Part shown: piece after piece, positions 8,149-16,329 of the stretch
Position numbering within the stretch: position 1 is the stretch's first letter
Layout: every line of letters starts with the position of its first letter
Source of the DNA: Nitrospirota bacterium
GTDB lineage: Bacteria; Nitrospirota; Thermodesulfovibrionia; UBA6902
Assembly: GCA_016213945.1 (NCBI GenBank)
Contig: JACQZF010000006.1
Location: 183,276-247,275 of the forward strand
Length of the DNA stretch: 64,000 nucleotides
Direction of reading: 5' to 3'
Program-made: the position numbers and the translations under genes
The notes under the pieces: generated by a model
The model's input: only the letters and a program-made list of their open reading frames with translations
Told to the model about the DNA's origin: nothing
The model's database searches: none

Positions 8149-8658
8149 ATGAAAATATCGAAATCTCTAAGGCCGACATCCTCGAAGGTCAGGGAGGCTT
8201 TATTCAACATCCTGCGCGGCAGGATTGACAATGCCCGGTTCCTCGACCTATACGCTGGCACAGGCGCGGTCGGCATCGAAGCTCTCAAACACGGGGCATC
8301 GGAGACGGTATTCGTCGAGGCAGGCAGGAGTAACGTTCAGAGCATCGATGAAGCCATCCACAAATATCGTTTCGCTGAAAAAGCGAGGGTGGTAACAAAA
8401 AAAGTCCTGGCTTTTATTGACTGGGCTGAGATGAACGGGGAGAGCTTTGACATAATATTCCTCGACCCTCCTTACCACACAGAGGAGATAATTGAGGCCC
8501 TGTCCGCGCTTGGAAAATCAAATATCCTGAGGGATGACGGGACCGTCGCCGCAGAGCATTTTACAAAAAAACACCTGCCGGACGCATTTGGCAGTCTGCA
8601 TAAGATCAGGGACTACACTTACGGCGACACGGTACTCAGTCTTTACGAGAAAGAATAA
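8149..8658 (+). CDS. rsmD: 16S rRNA (guanine966-N2)-methyltransferase RsmD
   Basis: 169 residues: RPTSSKVREALFNIL signature, SAM-binding LDLYAGTGAVGIEALKHGA, and catalytic DPPY. It methylates G966 of 16S rRNA. The usual N-terminal strand (about 12 more residues before RPTS) is mostly missing: the in-frame sequence upstream of the ATG reads into a TAG 9 codons earlier, close to repeat R2. The gene may have a shortened N-terminus or a non-standard start. Followed 36 bp later by coaD, a common rsmD-coaD pair. Confidence 0.9.
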   Translation: MKISKSLRPTSSKVREALFNILRGRIDNARFLDLYAGTGAVGIEALKHGASETVFVEAGRSNVQSIDEAIHKYRFAEKARVVTKKVLAFIDWAEMNGESFDIIFLDPPYHTEEIIEALSALGKSNILRDDGTVAAEHFTKKHLPDAFGSLHKIRDYTYGDTVLSLYEKE

Positions 8659-8693
8659 TATTAATCAGCTATAATTTATGACAGGAGCGGATT

Positions 8694-9176
8694 ATGAGCA
8701 AAATTGCGATTTACCCGGGTACCTTTGATCCTCTGACCAACGGCCACATAGACCTTATACAAAGGACGCTGAAGATCTTCGATGAGGTGGTCATTGCCGT
8801 TGCGCCAAGCTATAAGAAGCAGCCCTTATTCACAATCGAGGAGCGGTTAAAGTTTATAGAAGAATCGATCAAAGGATTTAAAGGAGCAAGGGCGGAGCAC
8901 TTTAATAACCTTCTGGTCGATTACACAAAAGATAAAAAGAGCATCGCCATCATCCGGGGCCTTCGCGCAGTATCGGATTTTGAATACGAACTCCAGATGG
9001 CGCTTATGAACAGGCGTCTTGACGCAAGCATCGAAACGGTTTTTATGATGCCGAGCGAAGAATACACCTTTCTTTCGTCAACACTGGTCAAGGAAGTCGC
9101 CTCGTTCGGCGGCTCCGTCAAAGGTTTGGTGCCTGAGATTGTCGAGAAGGCGCTGATTGATAAATTCAAACAATAG
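8694..9176 (+). CDS. coaD: Phosphopantetheine adenylyltransferase
   Basis: 160 residues, full family length. The nucleotidyltransferase motif TFDPLTNGHIDLI at the N-terminus and SSTLVKEVASFGG near the C-terminus are diagnostic. It catalyses the penultimate step of coenzyme A synthesis (4'-phosphopantetheine + ATP to dephospho-CoA). AGGAG lies 6 nt before the ATG. Co-directional with rsmD. Confidence 0.97.
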   Translation: MSKIAIYPGTFDPLTNGHIDLIQRTLKIFDEVVIAVAPSYKKQPLFTIEERLKFIEESIKGFKGARAEHFNNLLVDYTKDKKSIAIIRGLRAVSDFEYELQMALMNRRLDASIETVFMMPSEEYTFLSSTLVKEVASFGGSVKGLVPEIVEKALIDKFKQ

Positions 9177-9180
9177 TAGA

Positions 9181-9260
9181 AAGTGTCAGTGAATAGTGTC
9201 AGTAAAATGGAAAAAACTGACACTATCCTTAATTTATCATTCTTCATTTTTCATTCTTAG
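9181..9260. repeat. Heptamer-repeat hairpin (block E)
   Basis: Left arm 7-mers AAGTGTC, AGTGAAT, AGTGTCA, GTAAAAT (9181-9208). The right arm 9216-9260 is the complement of AGAATGA/AAAATGA/TGTCAGT-type units. It starts right after the coaD stop and fills the gap to the next gene. Confidence 0.8.
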
Positions 9261-9268
9261 TTGTTTAA

Positions 9269-10132
9269 ATGGGTTATTTAAAAATCATCATCGCAATCCT
9301 TATATGGAGCTCGCTTGGAATTTTTATCAGGGCCATCGGGCTGCCCAATGTCGCTATTGTTTTCTACTCATGCGCCATCGCCGGGGTGATCCAGTGGATA
9401 TTGCTGTTGCTGAACGGGCAGTTCAAAAATAACCTTGAAAACGCAAACCGCGCCCACAAAGGTCTGCTTCTCATTGCCATACCGGTATGCACTATTGCAA
9501 ACACCCTGCTTTTTTATTACGCGTTCAAGCACACGACAATAGCCAATGCGGTGCTGGCGCACTACACGGCCCCGATATTCGTTGCGATTTTAGCGCCGAT
9601 CTTTTTAAAAGAGAAGAGTCACAAGACCACGTGGCTCGCCATTGTCCTGTCATCCATTGGATTGTGGCTCATGCTCTGGATGCCCTCATCAGGCGGGGCA
9701 GTGTCCATGAGCGTCAGCGAGCGTTACGGAATTATTGCCGGGGCCTGCTCAGGCATCGCATATGCCTTTCTCATACTGATACTGAGGGTTGTTGCATCGC
9801 AATACCTGTCCCTCGTTATCATCTTCCTGCAAAACAGTATAGTGGCTGTTTTACTCCTGCCGTTTGTTTTCACAATCCCCGTCTCAATACAGTCATTGCC
9901 CTACCTGATTGCGATGGGCGTGCTTCATTCCACCATTGCCCCGCTGATTTATGTCCAGGGCTTTCAGAGCGTAAAGGCAAACGATGCCGCAATACTCGGC
10001 TACTTTGAACCCATAGGCGCGACCATATTGGCGTTTATCTTTCTCAATGAACTGCCCGGACTGACCGCGCTCTTTGGCGGGGCGCTGATTTTGCTCTCAG
10101 GATACCTGATCTTCAGAGACAGGGGGAGGTAG
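9269..10132 (+). CDS. EamA-type (DMT superfamily) transporter
   Basis: 287 residues with ten hydrophobic segments in two homologous EamA halves (about 1-140 and 150-287). Motifs such as ANAVLAHYTAPIFVAILAPIFLKE and the second-half KANDAAILGYFEPIGATILAFIFLNE are typical. Likely an inner-membrane metabolite exporter; the substrate cannot be told. No clear ribosome binding site before the ATG. Confidence 0.88.
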   Translation: MGYLKIIIAILIWSSLGIFIRAIGLPNVAIVFYSCAIAGVIQWILLLLNGQFKNNLENANRAHKGLLLIAIPVCTIANTLLFYYAFKHTTIANAVLAHYTAPIFVAILAPIFLKEKSHKTTWLAIVLSSIGLWLMLWMPSSGGAVSMSVSERYGIIAGACSGIAYAFLILILRVVASQYLSLVIIFLQNSIVAVLLLPFVFTIPVSIQSLPYLIAMGVLHSTIAPLIYVQGFQSVKANDAAILGYFEPIGATILAFIFLNELPGLTALFGGALILLSGYLIFRDRGR

Positions 10133-10210
10133 GGGGGGTAACGCATAAAAATAGTGCAAAAGAGAGGGCAGGGAAATACTATTAACTCGGCAATCAAATA
10201 TCCTAACTTT

Positions 10211-10310
10211 GTCATTCCGGCGGCTCCGTCCGACCTACTGTTGGCTTGTCCGGAATCTTGCTTTATTTTCAGTCAGATAAACCAGTAGATTCCCGACAAG
10301 CGGGAATGAC
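10211..10310. repeat. GTCAT...ATGAC palindromic repeat, copy R3 (long form)
   Basis: 100 bp. Shares with copy R6 (54246) an insert starting CGGCTCCGTCCGACCTACTG, so the two are the same subtype. Between two convergent genes. Confidence 0.85.
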
Positions 10311-10324
10311 TGATTGCACTGGCT

Positions 10325-10693
10325 CTACGCGCTTGCGCTGCTTTTAGGCATAAACTCGGTTATTTCAACTTCTCCGGTGTTGTTCTTGAAGAGATAGAAG
10401 GTCTTGTTGCAGGCTTTTTTATCGGGAACGCAGATTTCCAGCCTTACCGGATAGCAGTTGCAGTCCTTATTAAATTCTCCGCGTTCAATTACTTTGGCCC
10501 TGATCTGCTCGCCTGCATGGTTGAAGAGGTAATAATTTTTCACAAGCTTAACAACATCCGCATCTGAAGTAGTCTTCGATAACGTACATCCTGTAAACAA
10601 CAGGACTGCAATTATTGCCGGTAATAAACATACAGCATGGCTTATCCTCATCTTGTTACAAATAGTCTTAAGAAATGAAGTGAATTTTATCAT
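10325..10693 (-). CDS. Small predicted lipoprotein of unknown function
   Basis: 122 residues. A lipobox LLFTGC follows an N-terminal hydrophobic stretch, so it should be lipid-anchored after cleavage before the Cys. The mature part has four further cysteines (DCNCYPVRLEICVPDKKAC), likely disulfide-bonded. I do not recognise the family. The start at 10693 is supported by AAGGAG 8 nt upstream, which gives a long n-region; an internal Met before RISHAVC would give a more usual signal peptide. Confidence 0.6.
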   Translation of the reverse strand: MIKFTSFLKTICNKMRISHAVCLLPAIIAVLLFTGCTLSKTTSDADVVKLVKNYYLFNHAGEQIRAKVIERGEFNKDCNCYPVRLEICVPDKKACNKTFYLFKNNTGEVEITEFMPKSSASA

Positions 10694-10808
10694 GCATAGT
10701 TCTCCTTCTAACTCTTATCGGCCATTTATTCAAAAACTTTACAGATTATTTATAATACCGCTCAGAAGAAATCCCGGTTTCTGTGCGTAAATGTAAGAGG
10801 TTATTGTT

Positions 10809-11273
10809 ATGAAACTGAATAAAGACGTCATCGAGGCAATGTTTCAACATGCCCTGAAAACATACCCTGACGAATGCTGCGGCATTGTAACCGGCGATGG
10901 AAATAATCAAACTGTTCATCTGTGTGAGAATATTCAAAACAGGCTTCATTCGGAGGACCCCCAGAGACACCCCAGAGACGCCCGCACGGCTTATGTCATT
11001 GACCGTAAAGAATTTGAGGAAATTATTTCAAGGGCGAAGGTGCAAGGCAAAGGAGTTATCGCTTTTTATCATTCCCACCCTGAGCATGAGGCCTACTTTT
11101 CCGAAGAAGACTTTGCCGCTCAAACCGTCTTTGGTGAGCCCGAATTCCCCGACGCACTGCACATAGTGATCTCGGTGAGAAACGGAAAGATCCACGACTT
11201 GAAATGTTTCAAATGGGACAGGGGCAAACAGGGCTTCCTGAAGATGCCCTCGCCACTTGCGGGAGAGAGTTAG
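10809..11273 (+). CDS. JAMM/MPN-domain zinc metallopeptidase (M67 family)
   Basis: 154 residues with a perfect JAMM motif: Glu22 in PDECCG, His88, His90, Ser98 and Asp101 in HSHPEHEAYFSEED. Bacterial M67 proteins cleave after ubiquitin-like sulfur carriers or remove cysteine from CysO-type carriers. No ThiS/MoaD-like or E1-like gene is adjacent, so the partner is unknown. The last residues (about SPLAGES) are read from a G/A-rich dispersed string that continues past the stop, so the C-terminus has probably been altered by a repeat. Confidence 0.88.
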   Translation: MKLNKDVIEAMFQHALKTYPDECCGIVTGDGNNQTVHLCENIQNRLHSEDPQRHPRDARTAYVIDRKEFEEIISRAKVQGKGVIAFYHSHPEHEAYFSEEDFAAQTVFGEPEFPDALHIVISVRNGKIHDLKCFKWDRGKQGFLKMPSPLAGES

Positions 11274-11375
11274 GGAGAGGGGGAACAAGGGAGTGCTATA
11301 CCATGCAGCAAACGTGATACAATTTAAATAGAAGCTCGCTGTTATTACTAACACTTAACCGGCGGGAGGGTGAAA

Positions 11376-12263
11376 ATGAAGATATTGCTTGCCACGGACG
11401 GCTCGGAGAATTCCGAGGGAGCGGCGAAGTTCTTAACAAGGTTTAATTTTTCATCAGACGATGAGATTCTGGTCCTTCACGCTGTAAGCTGGACGCCTCT
11501 CATGAGTGAAATGGAGGCCTTTTACGTTGATGTCAAGGGACTGATGGAGGACATCGCACCCAAGATTCTCAAAGCAACTGCGGATATTCTAATAACAGTA
11601 AAAGCAAAAGTCAGCACGTCATCCGTTGAAGATTTCCCTGACAAGGCTATTGTTAATACTGCCGGTGATTCAGGAGCAGCCCTTATAGTTATGGGGGCAA
11701 AAGGGCGCAGGGGCCTCGAATCACTTATTGTCGGGAGCGTTACAAAATTGGTTGCCATCAAATCGCCTGTGCCGGTCCTCGCAGTTAACCCCCCGCAGTG
11801 GAAAGAGACCGGGAAACTGAAGATACTCTTTGCCTCGGACGGCTCCGTATATTCAGATGCGATGGGGAAGACTCTGGCCTCAATCCCGTTTCCCGCAGAT
11901 ACAGAGGTGACGGTCCTGAATGTGGTGTTTTCCGCTCTCTCGGATATTCCGGAAAGGTTCGCGTTTGGAATAAATAAAAAAATCAAGGAAATGGTCGCGA
12001 GCACAAGAGAGGCTGAATTTAAAGAATCTGACAAGATAACTAAAAAGGCCCGTGAATATTTAGGCGGACGGTTTTCAAAAATAGAGGTGCTGTCAAAGTC
12101 AGGAGACCCTTCGATAGAGATACTGAAGACAGCGAAGGACATAAACGCAGACATCATTGCGGTGGGAAGCAGCGGGATGAGGGGCATAAGGGGGATGCTT
12201 GGCAGCGTGTCACGGTATGTCCTGAATCATTCGAGGTGTTCAGTTTTAATAGGGAAAACCTGA
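11376..12263 (+). CDS. Tandem universal stress protein (UspA x2)
   Basis: Two UspA domains in one chain (about residues 1-145 and 150-295). Each has the ATP-binding G-x2-G-x9-G-S/T pattern: GAKGRRGLESLIVGSV in the first and GSSGMRGIRGMLGSVS in the second. A GTG at 11370 is also in frame, but GGGAGGG (11364-11370) sits 5 nt before ATG 11376, so I choose the ATG. Role: stress survival; the target is unknown. Single gene. Confidence 0.9.
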   Translation: MKILLATDGSENSEGAAKFLTRFNFSSDDEILVLHAVSWTPLMSEMEAFYVDVKGLMEDIAPKILKATADILITVKAKVSTSSVEDFPDKAIVNTAGDSGAALIVMGAKGRRGLESLIVGSVTKLVAIKSPVPVLAVNPPQWKETGKLKILFASDGSVYSDAMGKTLASIPFPADTEVTVLNVVFSALSDIPERFAFGINKKIKEMVASTREAEFKESDKITKKAREYLGGRFSKIEVLSKSGDPSIEILKTAKDINADIIAVGSSGMRGIRGMLGSVSRYVLNHSRCSVLIGKT

Positions 12264-12280
12264 CGGGAAGTCTTTTATTC

Positions 12281-12496
12281 TTAATCTACGACAACTACGT
12301 TTTGCGCCTGGCTGCCTTTGGGGCTTTTAAAGATTGTAATTTTCACCCTGTGGCCTTCTTTTAATGAGCAGTCTATGCCTTCGCAAAGTACAGCGCTGTA
12401 ATGGACATATATCTCTCCACCTTTGTCGCGGGCAATAACGCCGAATCCTTTATAGTCATCAAACCATTTAACAATGCCTGTTTCGAGTAGTTTCAC
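12281..12496 (-). CDS. Cold-shock-domain protein (CspA family)
   Basis: 71 residues from GTG 12496. The RNP1-like motif is modified: GIVKWFDDYKGFGVI instead of KGFGFI, with GEIYVHYSAV in the RNP2 region instead of VFVHFSAI. It should bind single-stranded RNA or DNA. An AAGGAAGG ribosome binding site is 7-8 nt before this GTG; the longer ORF from 12547 would add 17 unconserved residues. Convergent with the UspA gene. Confidence 0.82.
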   Translation of the reverse strand: MKLLETGIVKWFDDYKGFGVIARDKGGEIYVHYSAVLCEGIDCSLKEGHRVKITIFKSPKGSQAQNVVVVD

Positions 12497-12605
12497 GAAG
12501 ATGGCCTTCCTTAGTGGAAACAAATAGAGATACCCTTCCCGGGGCAATCACTAATCGCAAACCGGAATAATCTTTTCCTTCGCTACCTAAAACTCACTAT
12601 TAAAC

Positions 12606-12633
12606 TTTTTAACAACAGGCATACCATTGTCAA
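12606..12633 (-). promoter_or_regulatory. Possible promoter of the cold-shock gene with ~100-nt leader
   Basis: On the minus strand, a perfect TTGACA (12633-12628) is 16 bp from TAAAAA (12611-12606). Transcription would start near 12599, leaving a leader of about 100 nt before the GTG, which recalls the long 5' leaders of cspA-type mRNAs. Confidence 0.4.
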
Positions 12634-12691
12634 ATATATTATTGTTATGGAAACTTAAGATTTGTTTATTTAGTGCGGCGGGAGCAGTTAT

Positions 12692-13141
12692 TCAATGGAT
12701 CTCAAGCTCCATCAACAATGCGTCATCGGCAGGTTTTTGGTAGTATCCTTTTCGTGTGCCGGTTATGGTAAAGCCGAATTTTTCATACAGCTTTATAGCC
12801 GCAATGTTTGATTGTCTGACTTCGAGGGTGAGTTTTATGCCTGGCTTTGAGCGTTTCAGTTCTTCGATGACCGCGCGCAGAAGTATGCCCGCCACCCCTT
12901 GGCATCTATGTTCAGGCAATACCGTAATGTTCAGCAGGTGCGTCATATCGAGTATTGTTCGCGCGCATACATAACCGATTATTTGGTTTTCAGAAACAGC
13001 AGATTTCAGAATCGTGTCCGGATTCCCGATTTCATATTTAAATGAATTTAAAGACCACGGGGTTGTATAGCAAAGCGTTTCTATGACGTGGACCTGCGGC
13101 AGGTCGGCAAGGGACATTGCCCTGACTATTATCCCTTCCAA
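12692..13141 (-). CDS. rimI: Ribosomal protein S18-alanine N-acetyltransferase
   Basis: 149-residue GNAT domain: acetyl-CoA loop VLPEHRCQGVAGILL and C-terminal NIAAIKLYEKFGFTITGTRKGYYQ, as in RimI. It acetylates the N-terminus of ribosomal protein S18 or other proteins. The start is TTG 13141, inside the end of tsaB (13-nt overlap); the conserved IIVRAMSLADL N-terminus needs this start rather than ATG 13117. The tsaB-rimI order is common. Confidence 0.88.
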   Translation of the reverse strand: MEGIIVRAMSLADLPQVHVIETLCYTTPWSLNSFKYEIGNPDTILKSAVSENQIIGYVCARTILDMTHLLNITVLPEHRCQGVAGILLRAVIEELKRSKPGIKLTLEVRQSNIAAIKLYEKFGFTITGTRKGYYQKPADDALLMELEIH

Positions 13142-13815
13142 CGGAGCTCTGCCTCTGATTTGCGTATATAAAAAGGGGCGAGACTTACAGGGTCGGCTGT
13201 TGTTCCTTCTTTTAATTTCTCCACCGCTATTTCCGCGACAGTTGAGGCTGACGGCGACATTCTCGATGCCGGGGCAAATACCGCAAACTCCTTCACGGAA
13301 TCCAGGATAAGCCCTTTATAAATCTTCGCTCCTTCACCCATGAACACGGTGGGTCCATTGATCTGCTGCAGCAATTCAGCAGGACTTATTGCGGTTTCGG
13401 GCAGCACCTTTCCGCAGATACCTCCGTCCCAGCGATAGAGTCCAGCATATACCTCATTTCTTCTTGCATCAAGCATCGGGCATATTGTGTATGAACAGAA
13501 AGGGAGTGTTCTCGCGAATGCGTCAAGGGTAGGCACCGGCACAAGCGGTTTGCCTGTCGCATACGCAAAGCCCTTTGCCGTGCTGAGGCCGATCCTGAGC
13601 CCGGTGAAAGAGCCCGGTCCTATGGATACGGCAAAGGCGTCAATTTCATTTATTGAGACGCCGGCGGCGTTCATCAGCCACTGGATAGAGGGCATCAGCC
13701 TCTCGGCGTGAACGACTTTAACGTCCACCCTTATCTCTGCGATAAGGCCGGTGTTATCGTCGAGTATCGCGATGCTGCCTGCGACTGTTGCGGTTTCAAT
13801 GGCAAGTATTTTCAT
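13129..13815 (-). CDS. tsaB: tRNA threonylcarbamoyladenosine biosynthesis protein TsaB
   Basis: 228 residues, actin-like ATPase fold: MKILAIETATVAGSIAI at the N-terminus and SIGPGSFTGLRIGLSTAKG around residue 70. TsaB is the partner of TsaD in the t6A37 tRNA modification and lacks catalysis itself. Overlaps rimI downstream. Confidence 0.95.
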   Translation of the reverse strand: MKILAIETATVAGSIAILDDNTGLIAEIRVDVKVVHAERLMPSIQWLMNAAGVSINEIDAFAVSIGPGSFTGLRIGLSTAKGFAYATGKPLVPVPTLDAFARTLPFCSYTICPMLDARRNEVYAGLYRWDGGICGKVLPETAISPAELLQQINGPTVFMGEGAKIYKGLILDSVKEFAVFAPASRMSPSASTVAEIAVEKLKEGTTADPVSLAPFYIRKSEAELRWKG

Positions 13816-13821
13816 TTTAAC

Positions 13822-13922
13822 TTTAAGCCACAGAGGACACAGAGATGAAAATTCAAATCAGCAGATTTCACAGATAATAATAAGAAAAAGATTTATTTAA
13901 TCTGCGCAATCTGTTGATAATA
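13822..13922. repeat. Composite dispersed repeat upstream of tsaB
   Basis: Contains CCACAGAGGACACAGAG (13824-13840), also found as CGCAGAGGACACAGAG near 60350. It is followed by an inverted pair built from ATCAGCAGATTTCACAG and ATCTGCGCAATCTGTTGAT. No gene seen. Confidence 0.55.
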
Positions 13923-13942
13923 TCCATCATCCTTAAATATGG

Positions 13943-14575
13943 TTAATTCCCTTTCAAAATACTTTTTATGATTGTAATCATGTTATCTCTGAAGGCGTCC
14001 ATATTGTGGTCCACAACATGGGGAGATACCTGAAGATTCCCAGCGATGATCAATGTCGGCGTTTCCTCGATATTGTATGTCTTCATCATTATTAACGCCT
14101 CGCCGACATCTTTGGCCTTGTCTCCCGCCCTCAGCCTGCGGCTGAAGTCAAAACCAAGCCCTAACTTTGTGCCAATGCCTTCAAGCACCTCGATACTGCC
14201 TATGTCCTTTTTCTCTATGAAGTTGGCCTCAAAAAGGGCCTTTTTCATCTGCTCGCCTTTCCCGGCCTCCTCCGCAAGAAAGTAAGCCTCTCCCGGTTTT
14301 GGTGAGCCTTTGCCCCAGTAGGTTGGAACAATCTTCCATTTGATCTTTTTGGGGAAATTGCCTTTAATGACAGGAATTGATTTTTCGAATTCATAGCAAT
14401 GCCCGCAGTAAAAACTGAGGAATTCAAGCACCTCGACCTTTTCACCGTCAAAGACGAATTTAAGTCCCGGCGCCCGGGTATACACGCCTTTGACGAACGG
14501 GTTTTCAGCGCCGTTTGCAAAAGACGACAGTAAAAATGAAGCTAACAGCGTTAATAAAAATTTCTTGAAAATCAT
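13943..14575 (-). CDS. DsbA-family periplasmic thioredoxin
   Basis: 210 residues from ATG 14575, which has an AGGAGG ribosome binding site 7 nt upstream; the longer frame from 14632 is not needed. Signal peptide 1-22, then a thioredoxin fold with a helical insert: CGHC at 57-60 and a cis-proline in ETPTLII. It should oxidise cysteine pairs of exported proteins. The gene starts 20 nt after the stop of the tetrahaem cytochrome gene, so the pair is probably one operon; a thiol enzyme fits haem attachment or folding of that protein. Confidence 0.85.
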   Translation of the reverse strand: MIFKKFLLTLLASFLLSSFANGAENPFVKGVYTRAPGLKFVFDGEKVEVLEFLSFYCGHCYEFEKSIPVIKGNFPKKIKWKIVPTYWGKGSPKPGEAYFLAEEAGKGEQMKKALFEANFIEKKDIGSIEVLEGIGTKLGLGFDFSRRLRAGDKAKDVGEALIMMKTYNIEETPTLIIAGNLQVSPHVVDHNMDAFRDNMITIIKSILKGN

Positions 14576-14594
14576 TTCTCTCCTCCTGAGGCTA

Positions 14595-15761
14595 TTAATG
14601 TTTGGTCCTTTCCCTGTAAACAGTATAATCAAAATCCGGGCTGTTGTCCTTTGTGTGGCATTTCAGGCATACGGATTCCGTGACAGGCATCAATGGTTTT
14701 TCGAGGTCTGCGAGATGCTCCATGCCAGGGCCGTGACAGACTTCACACTGGACATTGGCGAGTCCAGGGGTGGTCTGAATACTGTAAAATCCGCCTTCTT
14801 CGCCGAATCCCGCTACATGACATTTTATACATTCAGGGTCTTCTGACTTTCCCACCTTTTCAAGGCTCGCAAACGCTCCCGCATGACGCATATTCTTCCA
14901 GCTCTCAACAAAAGGCTGATGACACTCAGCGCATTTTGCCACTCCGAGGTAAGTCGTTTGTGCCTGCGGCCTAACGGATTCCTTGAATAGCTTTGCGACC
15001 TGAGAATCGTAATCATTCAAAATACCACGCACCGCAGCATCTTCTTTTAGATCATTACCGAGGGGCTGCCATCTGTGTTTGAAACTGCTGAGCTTTCCCG
15101 TGTGGTCCATGATCTTCAGGGTCAGGATACCGAGGTTCTTTCCCTTCGGATAACCGGCCGCGACAATCGCGCCATCTATTTTAATTGGTCCTTCGAGTAT
15201 CTCGCCGGATGAGCTGATAATCACGTCCCATCCTTTCACATCTTTTAATCCGGAAACAGGGGTGTCAGTAAGGAGGATATTCAGTTTGCCCTTTTGATAA
15301 TCCGCAGGAGCAAAGCCTATGTTGATGTTGGCCATGCCCCTGATTACAGGAATTGACCGCGCATTGGAAACGGCGGGTATTTTATATTTTTGCAGCAGGG
15401 GCGAGATAAAATCATCCGGGGACAGCTTCTCTTTTTTCATTAATGCAACCGCGTCATAGTTCATCATATTGAATGCCTTAAGCATGGCCCCGGTCTTTAA
15501 CCTGCCCTGCGGTGTATCATCGCCGCTGAAATTGCCGGAGTCAACCAAGAGGTAAGGAGACAGGTTTTTTTCGTTTTCAGAGATATAACCGGCAAGCCTT
15601 GCCACGCCGCCGAAATCGGTCTTCGGGGAACAGCCGCACGGCTCAAGCTCGCCCTGAAGGCTTCCGGTATAAAGGACAGTCAAAACCTTCTGATGTCCGT
15701 GAGAAGCCAGCGGAGTTAAAATAAACAGTATGATCAAGTTAAAGAATATAAACGGTTTCAT
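14595..15761 (-). CDS. UshA-like N-terminal domain fused to a tetrahaem cytochrome c
   Basis: 388 residues: signal peptide (1-22), a 5'-nucleotidase/metallophosphatase-like region (GSLQGELEPCGCSPK.. to about 250), and a C-terminal cytochrome c554-like part with four CxxCH haem sites: CAECH (277), CIKCH (311), CEVCH (339) and CLKCH (365). The usual metal-binding D-x-H of the phosphatase domain is absent at the N-terminus, so catalysis there is doubtful. Likely a periplasmic electron carrier or reductase. Followed by the DsbA-like gene. Confidence 0.8.
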   Translation of the reverse strand: MKPFIFFNLIILFILTPLASHGHQKVLTVLYTGSLQGELEPCGCSPKTDFGGVARLAGYISENEKNLSPYLLVDSGNFSGDDTPQGRLKTGAMLKAFNMMNYDAVALMKKEKLSPDDFISPLLQKYKIPAVSNARSIPVIRGMANINIGFAPADYQKGKLNILLTDTPVSGLKDVKGWDVIISSSGEILEGPIKIDGAIVAAGYPKGKNLGILTLKIMDHTGKLSSFKHRWQPLGNDLKEDAAVRGILNDYDSQVAKLFKESVRPQAQTTYLGVAKCAECHQPFVESWKNMRHAGAFASLEKVGKSEDPECIKCHVAGFGEEGGFYSIQTTPGLANVQCEVCHGPGMEHLADLEKPLMPVTESVCLKCHTKDNSPDFDYTVYRERTKH

Positions 15762-15816
15762 TTGTCAAATATATTCCTCGATGTTCTGCCTCAGGGTTCA
15801 TATGTCCCTTGTTTCT

Positions 15817-15874
15817 GTCATTCCCGCTTGTCGGGAATCTTTCTTTAAGAAGATTGCGGACAAGCCGCAATGAC
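15817..15874. repeat. GTCAT...ATGAC palindromic repeat, copy R4
   Basis: 58 bp, GTCATTCCCGCTTGTCGGG to GGACAAGCCGCAATGAC. It lies just upstream of the cytochrome gene. Confidence 0.85.
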
Positions 15875-15959
15875 GATCTTGATACCGCGCAACTCTTCGA
15901 GTGGCAGTTCGATATATTTTAACAGTAAAAAATATTTTCTCAAGGCCTGCCGGGCGCTT

Positions 15960-16162
15960 CCTGTCAATCGTTTTGAACACGGATACCCCGCTACCTCCCA
16001 CACAACTGCTAAAATCGACAAAACCTGTGAACTGTAAACATATCCTCTCTGACGGCGATGTGGAGCTGATGACTTGGCAGGTGGTAGATTGTTCAACTTC
16101 CTTATGGCATATTTGCGGTTGTAGCCGGTATTGGCACAGAATTCGTTCAGGCTGCCAGGGTT
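15960..16162 (-). pseudogene. Relic of an integrase-type IS transposase
   Basis: A 66-codon stretch reads NPGSLNEFCANTGYNRKYAI.., then RRQRGYVYSSQVLSILAVVW, then EVAGYPCSKRL. These are phrases I know from the N-terminal region of integrase-core transposases (typically EFCxNTGYNRKYAIRLL and LWEAAGYPCSKRL). A stop codon lies just before it and the homology ends at 15965; no catalytic DDE part is present. The rest of the 568-bp gap before gyrA (15762-16329) holds repeat R4 and, close to gyrA, a TATAAT box (16248-16253). Confidence 0.55.
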
Positions 16163-16329
16163 ACATTATAAATGTCGCAATGATTACCCATACGGTTACA
16201 TTTTAGACGGCGCAATACGACCCCTCACAATACCCTCATTGAAAATGTTATAATTTCGGGTCACGTTTTTTAATAATTCACTCGATGAATTCTGTCTTAT
16301 ATTTTCACCTGTTTTAAGAAGGAGATTAC

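Noticed and set aside
11522..12187. 221-codon open frame on the minus strand
   Set aside because: Antisense shadow of the double UspA gene.
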